In this document: positions 42,111 to 55,235 of the stretch, one piece after another | How the letters are laid out: every line of letters starts with the position of its first letter | Numbering within the stretch: the stretch's first letter is position 1 | Assembly (NCBI GenBank): GCA_036244855.1 | Contig: BQKZ01000621.1 | Location: 62,001 to 126,000 of the forward strand | Reading direction: 5' to 3' | Source: Temnopleurus reevesii | Lineage: Eukaryota; Echinodermata; Echinoidea; Temnopleuroida; Temnopleuridae | Length of the DNA stretch: 64,000 bases | Notes under the pieces: model-generated | Told to the model about the DNA's origin: nothing | Database searches by the model: none | What the model saw: only the letters and a program-made list of their open reading frames with translations | Translations under genes and position numbers: made by a program

Positions 42111-43530
42111 AGATGCTCGGGAGAGAGAAAAGAAGGCAACAATAAGCGTACTCTAAATCATTCACTTGCGATTTGACGAAAGGTGAAACTTTGCGTTCAA
42201 AGATATTCCGGAAAGGTTAGTATCTCTGTGACTGGGTGGGGACAGAATATTAAATATGCATGTCATTCCTTCATTTCCCTTGTCGAGACTTCATTGACAT
42301 AAATGTACATTTGATATTTATGACTGATTTGATTTTTGAGTTGTTGCACATCTATAATATTTTCTCTATCTCTCTCTCTCTCTCACTCACTCTATTTTTA
42401 TATTATTTTTGCTCTTCCCATCTCTGTTTTTTTGTGAAACTTCATTTCTTCCACCTTCAAAATCACATACATGTCAAAATTGTTCAATGGTCAAACTAAA
42501 TAAGAAGAAATGGCTTTGAAATTGCCTGATCAAAAATACATGAACTGTTCATTTTTTAAGAAAAAACAATCAATTGATGTCTATTGCCCTTTTTCCCTTC
42601 AGTAAATTAGCATAACACTTATTTTTACTATTCATTTAAATACCATGGATGTACAAAAATAAGAATGTGCATTGAATATACAGACTTGGGTCTGACATCC
42701 AAGAACGCTAAAATATTAGCTTCTTCAGTAAATTCTCTAGAGAGCTAAAGTGTATGTGAGAATATCATGTAAGAGGAAAATATTAAGAGTATGTCTGATA
42801 GTTCTGCGATCAACTCCTCTTGGCGTTAGCTCATTAATGTTAATATACATCAAAGTTCTCCCGTCAACCTCACCATCCCTTCAACCTCACCATCTTGGCG
42901 ACCTACTCTTCTTCGTTCCGTCTGACATTTCCAGTTTCTCATCAGCTGGGCACAAATTGACCAGTAGTCAACTGAGCATGAACGCTTTCAATTTCCTGGC
43001 GCGAGCATGGAACAAACCCGACCCGTCCCTATACACTAAACGCATTGATATCAATCACAAATTTGATCCGCGATCATTTGTGAATAATGAAAACGGCAAA
43101 TTGAGCGTACGTATACTTTGCTCGCATCCATTTTCCCTAGCAAACAGATGAAGATGGATAGAGAGAAAATCAATGGGCCGTCATTCATGGCACTTGATGT
43201 TCATCCAGTTTCGTTTAGAAATAAATTCTAAAACATCTCGAAGTGGTAGCCCATTCAGTACATGCTAGCTGTCAATGAAAATTTGTTTGACATTTAGTGG
43301 ACACCATTTCCTTTAATTTATCATGTTTGGACTTTCACATAACTTAATGGCACTAACCTTTCCTGCCTAATTCGCTTGTGTATGTATGTATCACAAATCT
43401 AGTTATAATTCTAAATGGCATAGATGGTAACCACATAAAACATGTATAAACAAGCCATTATGGATAAACTAAAACAGATAGAGAATTGACTCATTTTTGT
43501 TACACTATCATTCATCATTCAAGTATCAAG
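42111..43530. other. No gene recognised
   Basis: A more GC-rich patch at about 42900-43135 has an open plus frame (NAFNFLARAWNKPDPSLYTK) of unknown meaning. Otherwise AT-rich. Confidence 0.4.
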
Positions 43531-43735
43531 GTGCAGTGGTTTCAACTCTCGTCCATCAACCAGAGGGCCGTCACGGTTCAATTCCCACCCAGGGCGTACA
43601 TTTCCTTCAGTAAGAAATTAATCCACAATGTGCTGTACTCGACCCAGGTGAGGTATTCACTTACAGTGAAGTGAAGTAGCACTAGGTGAGGTACCTGGCA
43701 GGAGGATTTATTGTTTGAAATAGCATGCGCTCTGG
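43531..43735 (+). mobile_element. tRNA-derived SINE
   Basis: The head has an A-box-like GTGCAGTGGTTTCAACTCTC and, about 35 bases on, the B-box GGTTCAATTCCCA. The body reads AAGAAATTAATCCACAATGT then CTCGACCCAGGTGAGGTA and ACCTGGCAGGAGGA. A second, headless copy lies at 55140. The A/B box spacing fits a tRNA-derived polymerase III promoter. Confidence 0.75.
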
Positions 43736-44780
43736 TGAAGATTGGGTTAAAACCAGGGTAATATCCACATTAATTATAGAGCCCTTAGGAATTTCTTGTA
43801 CAGGTGTGTTAGGTGCAATATACAAAATTTGTATATTATCATTATCATAATAGTGGATTAAGGTGAAGGAACAAATACGTTCTGTCCTTACTGAAAATCT
43901 TCTCTGAACAAACATATTTTCTAGGATTTCAGTTTTAATTTGTTGCATATATCCTGAGATGGACGTTTTTTGCCAACCAAAACATATTTTATTAGTCTCA
44001 CTACACAATACCCATCGATAAATGAACTGAATTGAACACTGCAATGTAGCAATTAAAAATATACACTAAAATATTGAAAGAAATTGCAAACATAATTTTT
44101 TAAAATAATGGCAGGTGGTAAATATTCGCCTCACAATCCTCTTTTATGAAGCGTGAAGGGGTTGATTATAACTAATGAAGACATTAAAAAACTAAGCAAC
44201 CTCTATCATAAAACAAATAATAATTTAGAGCTAAACCTATCAAAAATTGTTTGTGAAGTGTACTTACATAAATTCAAGCTACATCCATGAAATCAACGAG
44301 CAAACCGTTACAGACTCTAGGCGGCAAATTCTCACAACCAAATAGTCCTTTGAGTAAATCCTTTAATGGCAAGCCAGTTGGGCTTTTAATCCAAGAGTTT
44401 TAACACAAATCCCAAAGTAAAGTCAAGCACAAGTCATTGCCATTTGACTCTATCAGTACATTCCTCAGAACTTAGCAGGGATATAGCAGGTACACAAGAT
44501 CCGTCTCTCTATACGGTTACAATCCACTAATTACAAGGGAACTCCTAATGGGCTGAAGTCAGAAGGCGTTGCAGGCACAGCTAGCGAAGGAGCTAGACCG
44601 AGTCCCATTAGATGCCATCAGGCTCCGTAGGGTGTTAGGAAAGCGTGAAGTGCTCGCAAGCGCTTAGAGGGGTAACGTGATAAGGGACACTTCGTGTTAT
44701 TACAATCCAGGCAAGGCAGTCGACACTCTCCACGAGTCACCTCGATCTCTCTGACGTTTGGTCACACAGGAAGAAAGACT
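43736..44780. other. No gene recognised
   Basis: A moderately GC-rich stretch at about 44540-44780 (GCACAGCTAGCGAAGGAGC, CTCGCAAGCGCTTAG) has no coding or repeat assignment. Confidence 0.4.
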
Positions 44781-44935
44781 TGGCACGGGAAGGGGTACGG
44801 GGTGAGGGGGAAGGGGTATGGGGTAAGGGGTAAGCGGTAAGGGGGAGGGGTATGGGTAAGGGGTGTGGGGTACAATGTATGGGGTAAGGGGGAAGGGATA
44901 TGGGATGAGGGGGAATAGGGGTGGGGGAAGGGTTA
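44781..44935. repeat. G-rich minisatellite
   Basis: Irregular units of GGGGTAAGGGG/GGGGTATGGGG. There are many runs of four to five Gs at short spacing, so it could form G-quadruplexes. The proline-rich minus frame here is an artefact. Confidence 0.9.
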
Positions 44936-45175
44936 GAAGCAGAGAGACTGTGTAGGAGAGGGGGAGCAGGGGATTAAGGATCAACGCTTAGAAGAGTTAC
45001 AGGTGGAATAATAAATACTGAAGTACATGAGGCTTCAATTGGAAAGAGTTGTCTTAAGATGTTTTGTACGTGCAGGCCATGCAACAATATTATTTAGGAA
45101 GGTGGCCATTATCTTTTCTTTATACTGAAGAAGCTGGTAAATATACATCTTCAAAAGTGGAGGGGCTCAAGATAG

Positions 45176-45260
45176 TGATACAGGGTATGCATTGTGTGTC
45201 TGCATGACAGAACAATGCTGTATGTGTGTGATGTAGTCAACCAAAGCATACCCTGTATCA
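45176..45260. repeat. Perfect 15-bp inverted repeat with 55-base loop
   Basis: TGATACAGGGTATGC at 45176-45190 and GCATACCCTGTATCA at 45246-45260. A partial third copy (CAGGGTATG) is at about 45289. Confidence 0.8.
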
Positions 45261-46371
45261 TGCTCTGCGCATGCACACACCGAAAGTCCAGGGTATGTGC
45301 TTGCAAACTAGTATAGGGGTTTTGTCAGTCTGTGCACCCCATTTCTTTGAGCAGAAATCCCACGCATCTTGTAGCAAAGGGTTAAACACTGTAAGAGAGT
45401 AGGGTGAAGACGAATAGGGAGTGGGAGGTGTGTGACATTGAATGGAAATGGGTGGAAGGAGTCAAGGTTAGGAAGGGGAAGGGGTGGGGGATCCTCAAAG
45501 CTAATGAATATTTGCTTTAATATTCGAAGGGGGTATCACATACATGTAAAACACAGAACAAAATAAAAGAAGAGGGAATGAGGAGAGATATCTAGACAGA
45601 GAGGGAAAATGACAGCCAGGGGTCCATGTAAGGCAAATAATGTATCCATTAGCCAATTTAAGGCGATTAACATTTCTTCTTGTTCAGTAATTTTTAATTC
45701 AAGAATTCAAGAAAACAAATTGAATTCAAGGAGCGAGAATCAGAATTTGACACAATTTCTGTCTATGTATCCAATTTTCTCTCACAAACCCATAAATTGA
45801 AACCCCCACCCCATCCCACCTCTCCAGAAGATGACATTCATATTTACCTTACATCTCAGTCACATTCTTCTTGCAATTTTCTTTTATAATAATAAAGCAA
45901 TAAAAATATAACCATGACAGAGTAACCAAATGAAAGAAGACAAATTGATTGTAATATCACTTTAAATCCATTCCTATTCTTAATAAAATGATGCCATGGA
46001 TATAGACAAACACAGGACGTTGCCTACTGGGTTTGAATGCTGATTCATACCTCCATGAAGGAGAATATATGATGTGACTAGCATGCCTGGTTACGAAGCG
46101 ATTGAATAATATTACAGTCTTCCTTAATGCATCATACTCAAGGCTTTAAAATAATACTGTCGGCTTATATAGTTAAAGGGATGCTATCTATCCTCATCCT
46201 ATGAATGCATACTAATTTGTAAAGGCAAATATGAAGGCAATATGAAAATGAAAGTTGGTCTTTGAATTCATCACCACCAAAATCTATGGTATATGAGAAA
46301 GTATAATTCTGATTTCCAATCTTTCGATAGCGCATGGCATTACAATTCAAAGTATAGTGTATACTGTTTAT
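45261..46371. other. No feature recognised
   Basis: AT-rich with short G-rich patches. No coding sequence. Confidence 0.4.
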
Positions 46372-46560
46372 ATCACGATATAAACTATTTCTGAAAAATT
46401 AAGTCGAACACAGACAATAGATCAGTACGTCGTGTATTCACCTGTGCGGACACACAGGCAAGTGACAAGCTGGTTCCGATTTCAGTAGCATTACAAAGGA
46501 GCATTGAATTTGCGACTTGCGTTCGGATTAATTTTTCGGAAATAGTTTATATCGTGTTTT
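46372..46560. mobile_element. MITE family A, complete copy
   Basis: The left end ATCACGATATAAACTATTTC is the reverse complement of the right end GAAATAGTTTATATCGTG, apart from small changes. The internal order is AAGTCGAACACAGACAATAG, ATTCACCTGTGCGGACACA, GGTTCCGATTTCAGTAGCAT, GCATTGAATTTGCG. About 189 bases with no coding sequence. Confidence 0.85.
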
Positions 46561-49500
46561 ATAAGAAATTGCAGATTGTATTTATCATGATATCTTTTTA
46601 ATCTGCAATAAGCAAATTGACAATTTGTGATATAAAGCAATTGTAAAAGGCTCGTTGCACAGCTATTTATTAAAAAACATAACATTACACAAAATAAATC
46701 TGTACCCAATATACCCCAACAGTGTAAACGCTTCCAGCACATAAAATGCATTTGCTAACCCTGATCAAATTATGTCAAGCTTGCTCGATCATTGTGTGGC
46801 CTCCAATACAGGAAACAACCACAGAAAAAACAAATTACGAGAAATCATTGTAATGATTTACAATGCAATTAATCGGTCAATCTATATCAAAGACAGCTGC
46901 ATCCTAGAGCCAGAATGGGATGTGTATTTTAATCGGTGTCCTTTGATGATTGAGGGATGGATCATAAATGTCCTTTTATCGTACAAAGATAACATTTCTA
47001 CAAAAATATGGAACAAGATAATCCTTTTTCCTGCACAGATGATGGTTAATGTGAAAGTGTAGAGTGACATATTGGTTTGTTTTTAAGTAGGTAATTGTGA
47101 TAAAAAAGCTACAGGTCCTTCCATTATTTTTATTTTGATACAGAAACAATTTTTTTTCCATAATCGTTCTCTAAATTCCCAAGAGCAAGATCAAACTGAA
47201 GGATTAATAAACCAATAATCATGCCCATCAACTATTTCCAAAACTACTAGTATACTAGGTAAAAGATCCACATGTAAAATAAAATGTACACTATTGAAAT
47301 ACTACGGTATGATTTTACCCTAATTTCACATTATTATCACTTAGCACTTTTAGACATTGGGGAATCATTTTAAAAAATTTACTGGACAATTGTAAGTGAA
47401 AATTACCACACAAAACATTTCTTTTATAGCAATCCTGCAAAAATGCATAGCACATTGCAATGCCACTTGGATACCGAGAACATTACTCCTTGGACATAGA
47501 AATATACTTGAACTCATACCAGTATCATGAATAAGAAATTCTGATATTAATTCAGTTCATAATTAAAAAAATATCTTGCAATATCTAAATGTTAAAGTTC
47601 AAATATCTTAATTAAGAAGTGAGGATATATAAACTTTTAAATGGTTCAATATGATCCAAGCCAAACAAGATATAAGGGTCCTCATGTCATAATTTAGAGC
47701 TGAAATTGGCATACAATCTATCAGCACCAAGTACTATGATATATGATACAGTATTTTGGTTGGTAATACACATGTCATCATAACTGATGTGCAGCCAAGT
47801 GGCTGGCAGCTACATGCAGGGGCCTCAGGAAGTCCTGCCCCTTGATTATTGAACATAGGAGGGGTGAGAGGGAGGGGGGATACATAGATATATCATTGCA
47901 TGGATTAGGTAAGCAAGCAATCCACACAACAGGTTAACTTATACAAGTCAATTTACACATATGACTTTTAAGCTCAAATTTGCATTTCAAGTACTTAAAG
48001 AAAGCTTACATTTCATCAAATTGTGATTGGTTACTTTGTGTGATCATTTTCCTACTTAATTTCAAGTAGTATGGCATTTGATGAGAATGACCGCATAGAA
48101 ATTTGATATGATCCTCAAAGACACACTCCAAATGAAATAGATGTAGTATGAAAACCAAACAATATTGGTCATTCGCTTGATTAAAGTTTCATTATATTTG
48201 TTTTGCACTAAAATGATATGTAATATGTGTATGTGTGTGGGGGTACATACATGTACACATCAAAGCATATTATTCAAGTAGTATGAATGAATGAATGAAA
48301 GAAAGATGCCTGAAAGCCAATTTACGTGATCAAACTGTATAAGAACCCATACAAATCTATAAATTTGTGCAGTTTGAATACATTTCTATAGTGATGGCAT
48401 ATTCATAATTGTCATTCCGTCTTCTTTTTGTATACATGAAGAGTCACTTATGGTGCAGTTTACAGAGAAGAAATGGATTCATTTACTACCTGGGTTCAAG
48501 AAAACAGAGCACTCTCTTACGTAAAGTTGATCATTGTATCACATGTTTAGCAGGAAGGGAAAAGGGAAAATACCTGAAGGTACATGTAATTCACATTATG
48601 AGAAATTGCAGGATGTCTTGATATATGCTACAAAAATGTTATGATTGACAGGTTATTCCTATTCATCCTTGCGTATTAATTTCAATTATGCTAATCATTC
48701 TTTCATGGAATTGAGATTAGGTCACAATCCTCATAAAGCTTAAAAAGCTCTGAAGGAATTTAAATGATACTTATCATGAATATCCTGTTCATGGATATAA
48801 GATGAAAATACATATTGCCCTCAAAGCCTAATCCAAAATTGAAATTGATTTGTTCAAATTACTAATTGATGTAATCTGTTATAAGAGAGAATAATATTTC
48901 AAAATGACATTTCAATAGTGAAAACTGGTAATGTACACCCCTGTAAACTACTCTCATACAATTAATCTCACTTTAATTCTATGTAATCATAAACACAATG
49001 TTCCATATTCATTAAAAACCTTCTAAAATATTTCAAAATATGTTTCCTACAATTGACACTTTCTAGCATTGTGCAAACATTATTGTCAACTTTAATAATT
49101 TGGAAATTGATGACAAGTTACAATTCACTAATAAAAACAAATGAATTAAATCCATGTGACTGCAGCTGCTTTCCAATTTTCTAAATTCTAACCGATTCAA
49201 ACCTTAATCCTTTTCTGATATGATTATACAGTAAGTGCTGATTTGACATGCCAAACAAACACATTATCCTGATTATGTACATGACTGGGCATGTACTTGC
49301 TCAGTGGTGTTAAAGGTAGAATACTTCTTTTGCAGCCTAAAATTTGACTTTCCAAGATTGCTGTGTTATGTTGAAGAGTACTAAATCTTAGAACTTATCA
49401 CCAATCAATTAAGCACAAAGATTGGTCATGATAGGCGCGTTTATAATTATTCCAATTATAATTCTTCTATTCTGGCCTCAAACTAATGGACCGTGCGTTC

Positions 49501-51499
49501 AAAATTCAAAACGGCTGTTAACCCCTCGTTGACCAATAGCGCAAGAGTCTCTCCCAGTGCGTATTCCGCATGGTGTGGCAGTGTATTGAAGTGCACACTG
49601 TATGTGCTCTTATGTTTTGTGTGTGTGTGTGGTACCGTAATACGCTAGGAGTATTGCGATACCGTTGGTGTCAAGATGAATTATGATAGAATAGATTTTT
49701 ATTTAAATATTCTGGACTACATTGGACCAAAATACTTCATAGAGGTTATTATTTTGGCATATCCGAGGTACACAACAATTTGTAAGCATAACCGTAATGT
49801 GTGCAAATGTAGTTTTCTACCTTTAATATGCTATTTCTATCAACAGGTGAACTGCCTTCAGATATAATCACTTCAGAACAATCACTTCAAATGCACATAA
49901 AATTATATCAGGATTTTTAACAGATGTCTTATCAATACACTGTCAAATTTACTTCTTAGAACGTAAACAGCCGAAACCGTGATGTATTAAAACCGGTCTT
50001 GAATAGATACACTGTATATGTGAGAAGCGTAAAATGTGGACCTGTAGTACTAAATTCAACTTTAATTTTGTTTCCAGAGCTGTTCTGGATTTGAACTACT
50101 ATTATCAACAAAATCTTGCATCAGCATTGGTGTTAATTGTTCACTCGTCTAATGCGGATAGATATCAATGGCATGTTGGTATTAATTTTTATCAACACTT
50201 ATAACATTAGACAAACATTTTTTTTTTGAAATTCATGGTTAACCATTTTTTAAATATACATCCTCTCTTTCATGTTCTCACTGCTTTAGCAGATTATCTC
50301 ACTCTTATAACAAAATCTCCCCATTATATTTCACCAGGTTGTCCTTTAACGAGTGGGCTTCACACGTTCCATATTCTAATGATATGCAGCAAACTAGAGC
50401 ACAAAATATAAGACAGAAGACAAGCTTCGAGCCACGCATCCACCATCGCCTCAAGGCATGACACAGGCTGTCAGTATGCATCCCATTGCTCTTAGAGAAG
50501 GAAAATCACTCAGTCTATAGCCCTCCTCAGGGAAATCCACCCAGTCGATATAGTCCACGCGGCTACCATCTCCGCTGAGGGCTCGTTTTTGATGATGATG
50601 ATGATGATGAGTACGCTCGCAAAGATCAATTCGATGTGGAGGGAAAGAGGAGCATTTGTGCCGCTTTGGCACCTTTTCAATGATTTATGTACATAAGGAT
50701 TTGAGAGTGATTTCAGCCATGATGTTTTCACTTTCAATCTGAGATTATAAGTAAATATCATAACAAACGGGAGAAAAGAGAGACGAAAAGTGATTTTCCA
50801 GTACGTTCATATCTTCAGATGATAGCCTCGGCAAAGACAAAACAAAACCAACTGTGTTTCATTACTTGAATAGCAGTGTCTGGTCACAACAAAATGCATT
50901 TCACAACAGTAGAGGTTATATTCAGTAGGTTTACATCTTCAGTTGAAAGTATTGGTATCTATGCTAAAACAGGATATTCAATTTTTTATATCAGTTTAGA
51001 ATGATCAGTAACTGCCTGAGTAAAATTGTTTGATAAAAAACCAGTTTTTTTTTTACAGTGTTTTTTTTTATAAAGTATTCATATCTTCAGTTGATTGAAT
51101 TGCAAAAAAATGCAAAATCAAGGGTGTACCTTAAACCATTAACTACTGAATTTTGTACTTTTCATAAACTTTGTATGGGGAATACCTGGTTCCCTCATTC
51201 TAATGGGTTAATTAACATATTTGAATTAATATGTGTACATGCTACAAAAGTGTTTAACAGCATCAGTACATTTTCCTCTGTTGCCCTAACTCCTTACTCT
51301 AGTATGGACAGATGTGGTTTTCAATGTAAGCAGTATCAACATTTATGTTTGACATCGAGTAAAGTTTTCACTTAACTAAAGAGAATCCTCACAGGTACAC
51401 CGATAGTTTTGTGAAATGATTCAGGTAGTATTTACCCTGTACGACATACAGCTCTCCTTCATAAGACAATAATCAAAGTTTGTTGTCTTACCTCTATAC
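46561..51499. other. Intergenic or intron sequence; no gene recognised
   Basis: AT-rich throughout, except a CpG-containing patch at 49490-49670 (with GACCAATAGCGC) and a patch at about 50420-50600 whose minus frame reads RVDYIDWVDFPEEGYRLSDF. Neither has enough support to call a gene. Confidence 0.45.
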
Positions 51500-51675
51500 A
51501 ACACGGTATAATCTATTCTCGTAAACTGAAGTCGAACACCAATTCAATTCTCCTTTGTGATGCTATTCAAATCGGAACTGGCTTGTGATTGTTGTGTCCG
51601 CACAGTTCAATACACGGGTACGGATCCTTGGTCCCATGACCCACTTTATTTTATGGAAATAATATATATCGTGTT
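51500..51675. mobile_element. MITE family A, complete copy
   Basis: Left end AACACGGTATAATCTATTCT, right end GAAATAATATATATCGTGTT. Internal landmarks AAGTCGAACACCAATTCAAT, ATCGGAACTGGCTTGTGATT, GTTCAATACACGGGTACGGA and CCATGACCCACTTTATTT match the other copies. It is uninterrupted at TACGGATCC, which shows the empty form of the site where family B inserted at 6848. Confidence 0.82.
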
Positions 51676-52275
51676 ATACACTCTTGTAGATATTAATTAA
51701 AACACAACACATTTACCAAGAAGGTATCAACTGGACTGCCCTGAAAGTTTAACTGATTCCATAATCTCGAGGTGTGGGACTATCATATTTTTTTCATTAA
51801 GGTACAAAATAAATAGATATAAGAGGTGTAAGTCTTTTATCAAGGGACATCAAAGAGAGAGAGAACATCTGTCACAATATTCAATTATCATTTCCTCATA
51901 AAGATCTAGGTCAATAGCAGCAAAGGAAAGATATGAGCCATTTGATATCAATGGGATAGGATGATATGCTATCTTTTGTATGAGGAGAAGATGTTCACTT
52001 ATAGCACTGGTCACACAATCGTATTTCTTGTTGTGATGTATCCCATTGAAAATGAGCTTGCATGGTTTGCAAATGGACTCGCAAATAATTATGTAATCTC
52101 CAGCAACCTCAAACCTATCCTGAGAGTAACGGCAAAAAATTGGAACTATGACCATACTCTCAGTGATTCACTAGCAATGAAACCCTTCGATTAAAAAAAA
52201 TGCACATTCCGGAATGGTTAGCATCTCTACAACTCAAAAAGAAATAAAAACCAGAGCGATCATTGCCAATACAAC

Positions 52276-52453
52276 TACAGGTAACTCTGCCTAAGTAGAA
52301 TCTGTTGGGACCACAAAAATTTGTTCGACTTATGAGAATTTCGACTTAGAAGAGGCCAATATTACTGGTTTTGTATGATTTGTTCCAGAAAATCACATCG
52401 ACTTAGGCAATTATTCGACTTAGACATGTTCGACTTAGGCAGAGTTGACTGTA
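52276..52453. mobile_element. Tigger/pogo-like MITE with TA target duplications
   Basis: The element at 52278-52451 has TIRs CAGGTAACTCTGCCTAAGT and, inverted, CAGTCAACTCTGCCTAAGTC, flanked by TA on both sides. The interior repeats TCGACTTA several times. TA duplication and CAG-type ends fit the Tc1/mariner superfamily. It has no coding capacity (174 bases). Confidence 0.8.
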
Positions 52454-54747
52454 TCTAATTACTGCATTATGTACATTCGATTCAACTTACCCTAAATAAA
52501 AATCAAATCACAACTGGATTCAGCTTTTGGTAATACGGGCTATACTTTTTTCACTTTTAGCTCAAAGATTAGATTCTTAGAAACCGGGGGTATCAAAGTA
52601 GATCAAAATTGAAATATTGTGTGAGAATGAGTATGACCAAAATTGAATATATTGTGGCCGATTTATGAATGGAAATTTCAAATGCTGTATATATTCGAGG
52701 TAGCTTGTAACCACAAATTAATGTCTTTAAGAAAAAGTTTATGGCATGGTTGTAGAAAATATCTTCATATTTTCTTATATGGTATGGCTGGTCTGCATAA
52801 ATATATAGGTGTTGTGGTGAAACTTTGAATAGCAGAGAGAGAAAGTATTAACTATATGTGGCCTTATAACATAAAAGATGTAATTAAACTTGCAATAATA
52901 TTAATTGTAAGTATAGGCATGATAGATATAGATAGGTATAGATATGATTACTTTTAAATTTATCATATCTCTTTTATGTTACAGGCCCCTGATGTGGAAG
53001 CGTCTCCAGCCATAGAGGAAAATGTGATGTTAGTAGTGTACATTATATATGTGATGAGATTTCTAGAGCTGTGCAGGTCCTACACACTCTGGCGCATCTT
53101 CTGGTGTTCAATAATATCAGGTTACAGGGTAGAGTAGGATGTGGAATAAATTAAGGGCAACTTTGTCCACGGGGGTATTGAACCAACTTTATGAGAAATG
53201 ATGAAAAAAAAATCAGAAATCAGTAATCCTACAGCTGTTTCCATGATGTCTGATACATTAATTTTTGGTGAGGGTTAGAGTCAGGATTGTGTTACTTCTG
53301 AGGTTTTGGATCTGTGTGTTTTGAACTTACGTTTGCTCGCTGTCAAGATTATACTACAAAGCAGTCATTGCCAGAGCATGTGTCGTACATTCTAAATATC
53401 TGAAGGATATATAATGATGGGAACATTATGATATGGTGGTTCTGAGTCTCACTATATTACCATATTAACTCTACTCATTTAGTCATTAAGAACTTCATTT
53501 CATCACCAATGAAATGCCTAAATCAACCCGGCACAATACACTTTAACTTATTTGGACGAAATACATTATATTACACTAATAACATGGAGAAACTTAAATT
53601 GACACTACATCATAATCTACATACATGTAGCTATTCACATTAAAATAAAAAACAAATTTGAGATACAAAATAAAATTTTCACAAACTTTAACCAACGAAC
53701 ATGCTTTTTCATACTTGCCACACATTAGAGAACCAACCATTATTTTTAGGCCTAAGCTTGGGCATAAATCCTTACTTCACAGGCTTAGTTGATTACTTTC
53801 TAATAGACAATACAATGCAACAATGTTGGCAGCCCAAGGACATCTAACGAACAAAAAACAGTTCATGGTTCATCAATCCACTTACTACAAATCCAGTTCC
53901 TCAACTCTCCTTGGCTTTCTTCCACACCAAATGAGAACAAAGTACTACAGATAACGCAAATTGGCAACTTGAGCGGCAAACTCTATCGCCCTAGCTGTGT
54001 GGTATATCGGTCGTTGATTAAATATCCATTCAATATGCTGACACCTCATGGCCTTGTAAGTGTCTGCTCAATTCACGATCCTCGTGGCGGATACGCGATA
54101 ACAGCTGGTCAGTGATTCTCATCTGATAGCAAAGCAATATGCTATTGTCAAATTGCCTGAGGAACGTGTTTGTGCAAAGTTTGACTGACATATCCACAAA
54201 TTAATTTTGTAAAATTTGGAAATTGAAATCAGTTAATTCATAGACCACTGCAACAGGACTAGGATACATCAACATGCATTGGTCCGTATTCCGCTGACCT
54301 AAAAAAATTGCTATCTACATCTATGGAAATGTTTCAGACTTGGGTTAAGTTTAACCTCACTGTTAGAATATGGGCCATTGAGTTTAATGTCTATAAACTC
54401 TACAAATTTAAAGTTCTAAACTCATATCTCCTTCCATTACATGCACCCTGTCTTCATCTCCTCTCCTCTCCTATCTCCTCTCTCTCTCTCCCTCTCTTTC
54501 TTCTCCCTCATTCTCATGTCTTTCTTATTATCTCACTTCACACCTTCGTCTTCTCATCCCCCTCCTCCTCCTCCGTGTTCCTGCCCCAGCTATCTATTTT
54601 TCCAAATTTTTTTCTTCACAACTTCCATTTTTCTTTCCTTTCCTCTTCTTCTATTGCTTAATCTGACTGTGATACACATTGCATATGCATGCACTTCACT
54701 CCAGCACTACATGTACATGCTGCACAACATTTTCTTGAGTACCAGAA
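52454..54747. other. No gene recognised; possible exon-like segment at 52985
   Basis: AT-rich. Two places are more structured: a plus-strand acceptor-flanked frame (52985-53137), and a GC-richer patch at about 53930-54120 (CTATCGCCCTAGCTGTG, TCCTCGTGGCGGATACGCG). Neither is called a gene. Confidence 0.4.
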
Positions 54748-54825
54748 TAAACGTCAAGCATGTACTGTTAATATACTTCAAGCATGTACTGCTAATAAAC
54801 TTCAAGCATGTACTGCTAATATATT
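54748..54825. repeat. Three tandem units of about 25 bp
   Basis: CTTCAAGCATGTACTGCTAA-type units at about 54750, 54776 and 54801. Confidence 0.85.
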
Positions 54826-55139
54826 TGGGGCCACATGTGGCCAATTACCGATAAGCGACTGGGTGAAAATGTCACAGCAAAGTGTAAGTTCACATCCTGA
54901 CCCGAGGTCCTGCCAAGTTGGTTTTTAATTGGTACCATGCTTCAGACATGTGGCTGGGAAATGAAGTAAAACCATGAGAGGAAATGCATGTATGCAGTTC
55001 TACTCTGCATGGTAGGGTATGTGTGAACTTGTGAATTTAGAGATTAAAGAGTACAAATTAAATCATTACAGTATCAGCACAGAGAGTGTGTGGTGTTTCT
55101 ATCTCTTGTCATTGAAGCAAAGTGTTGTGGTCTGGCATA

Positions 55140-55235
55140 TTTCCTCCAGCAAGAAATTAATCCACACCGTCCTGCACTCAACCCAGGTGAGATGAATGCT
55201 ACCTAGCAGGAATTCATTCCTTTTAACGAGGTGTG
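55140..55235 (+). mobile_element. SINE fragment (same family as 43531)
   Basis: Shares AAGAAATTAATCCACACCGT, CTGCACTCAACCCAGGTGAG and CTACCTAGCAGGAATTCATT with the copy at 43531. The tRNA-like head is degraded. Confidence 0.7.

Noticed and set aside
43575..43587. Possible tRNA gene at the B-box
   Set aside because: The A and B boxes are present but no cloverleaf or acceptor stem closes, and the body matches a dispersed SINE.
44700..44984. Proline/leucine-rich minus frame
   Set aside because: Translation of the G-rich minisatellite.
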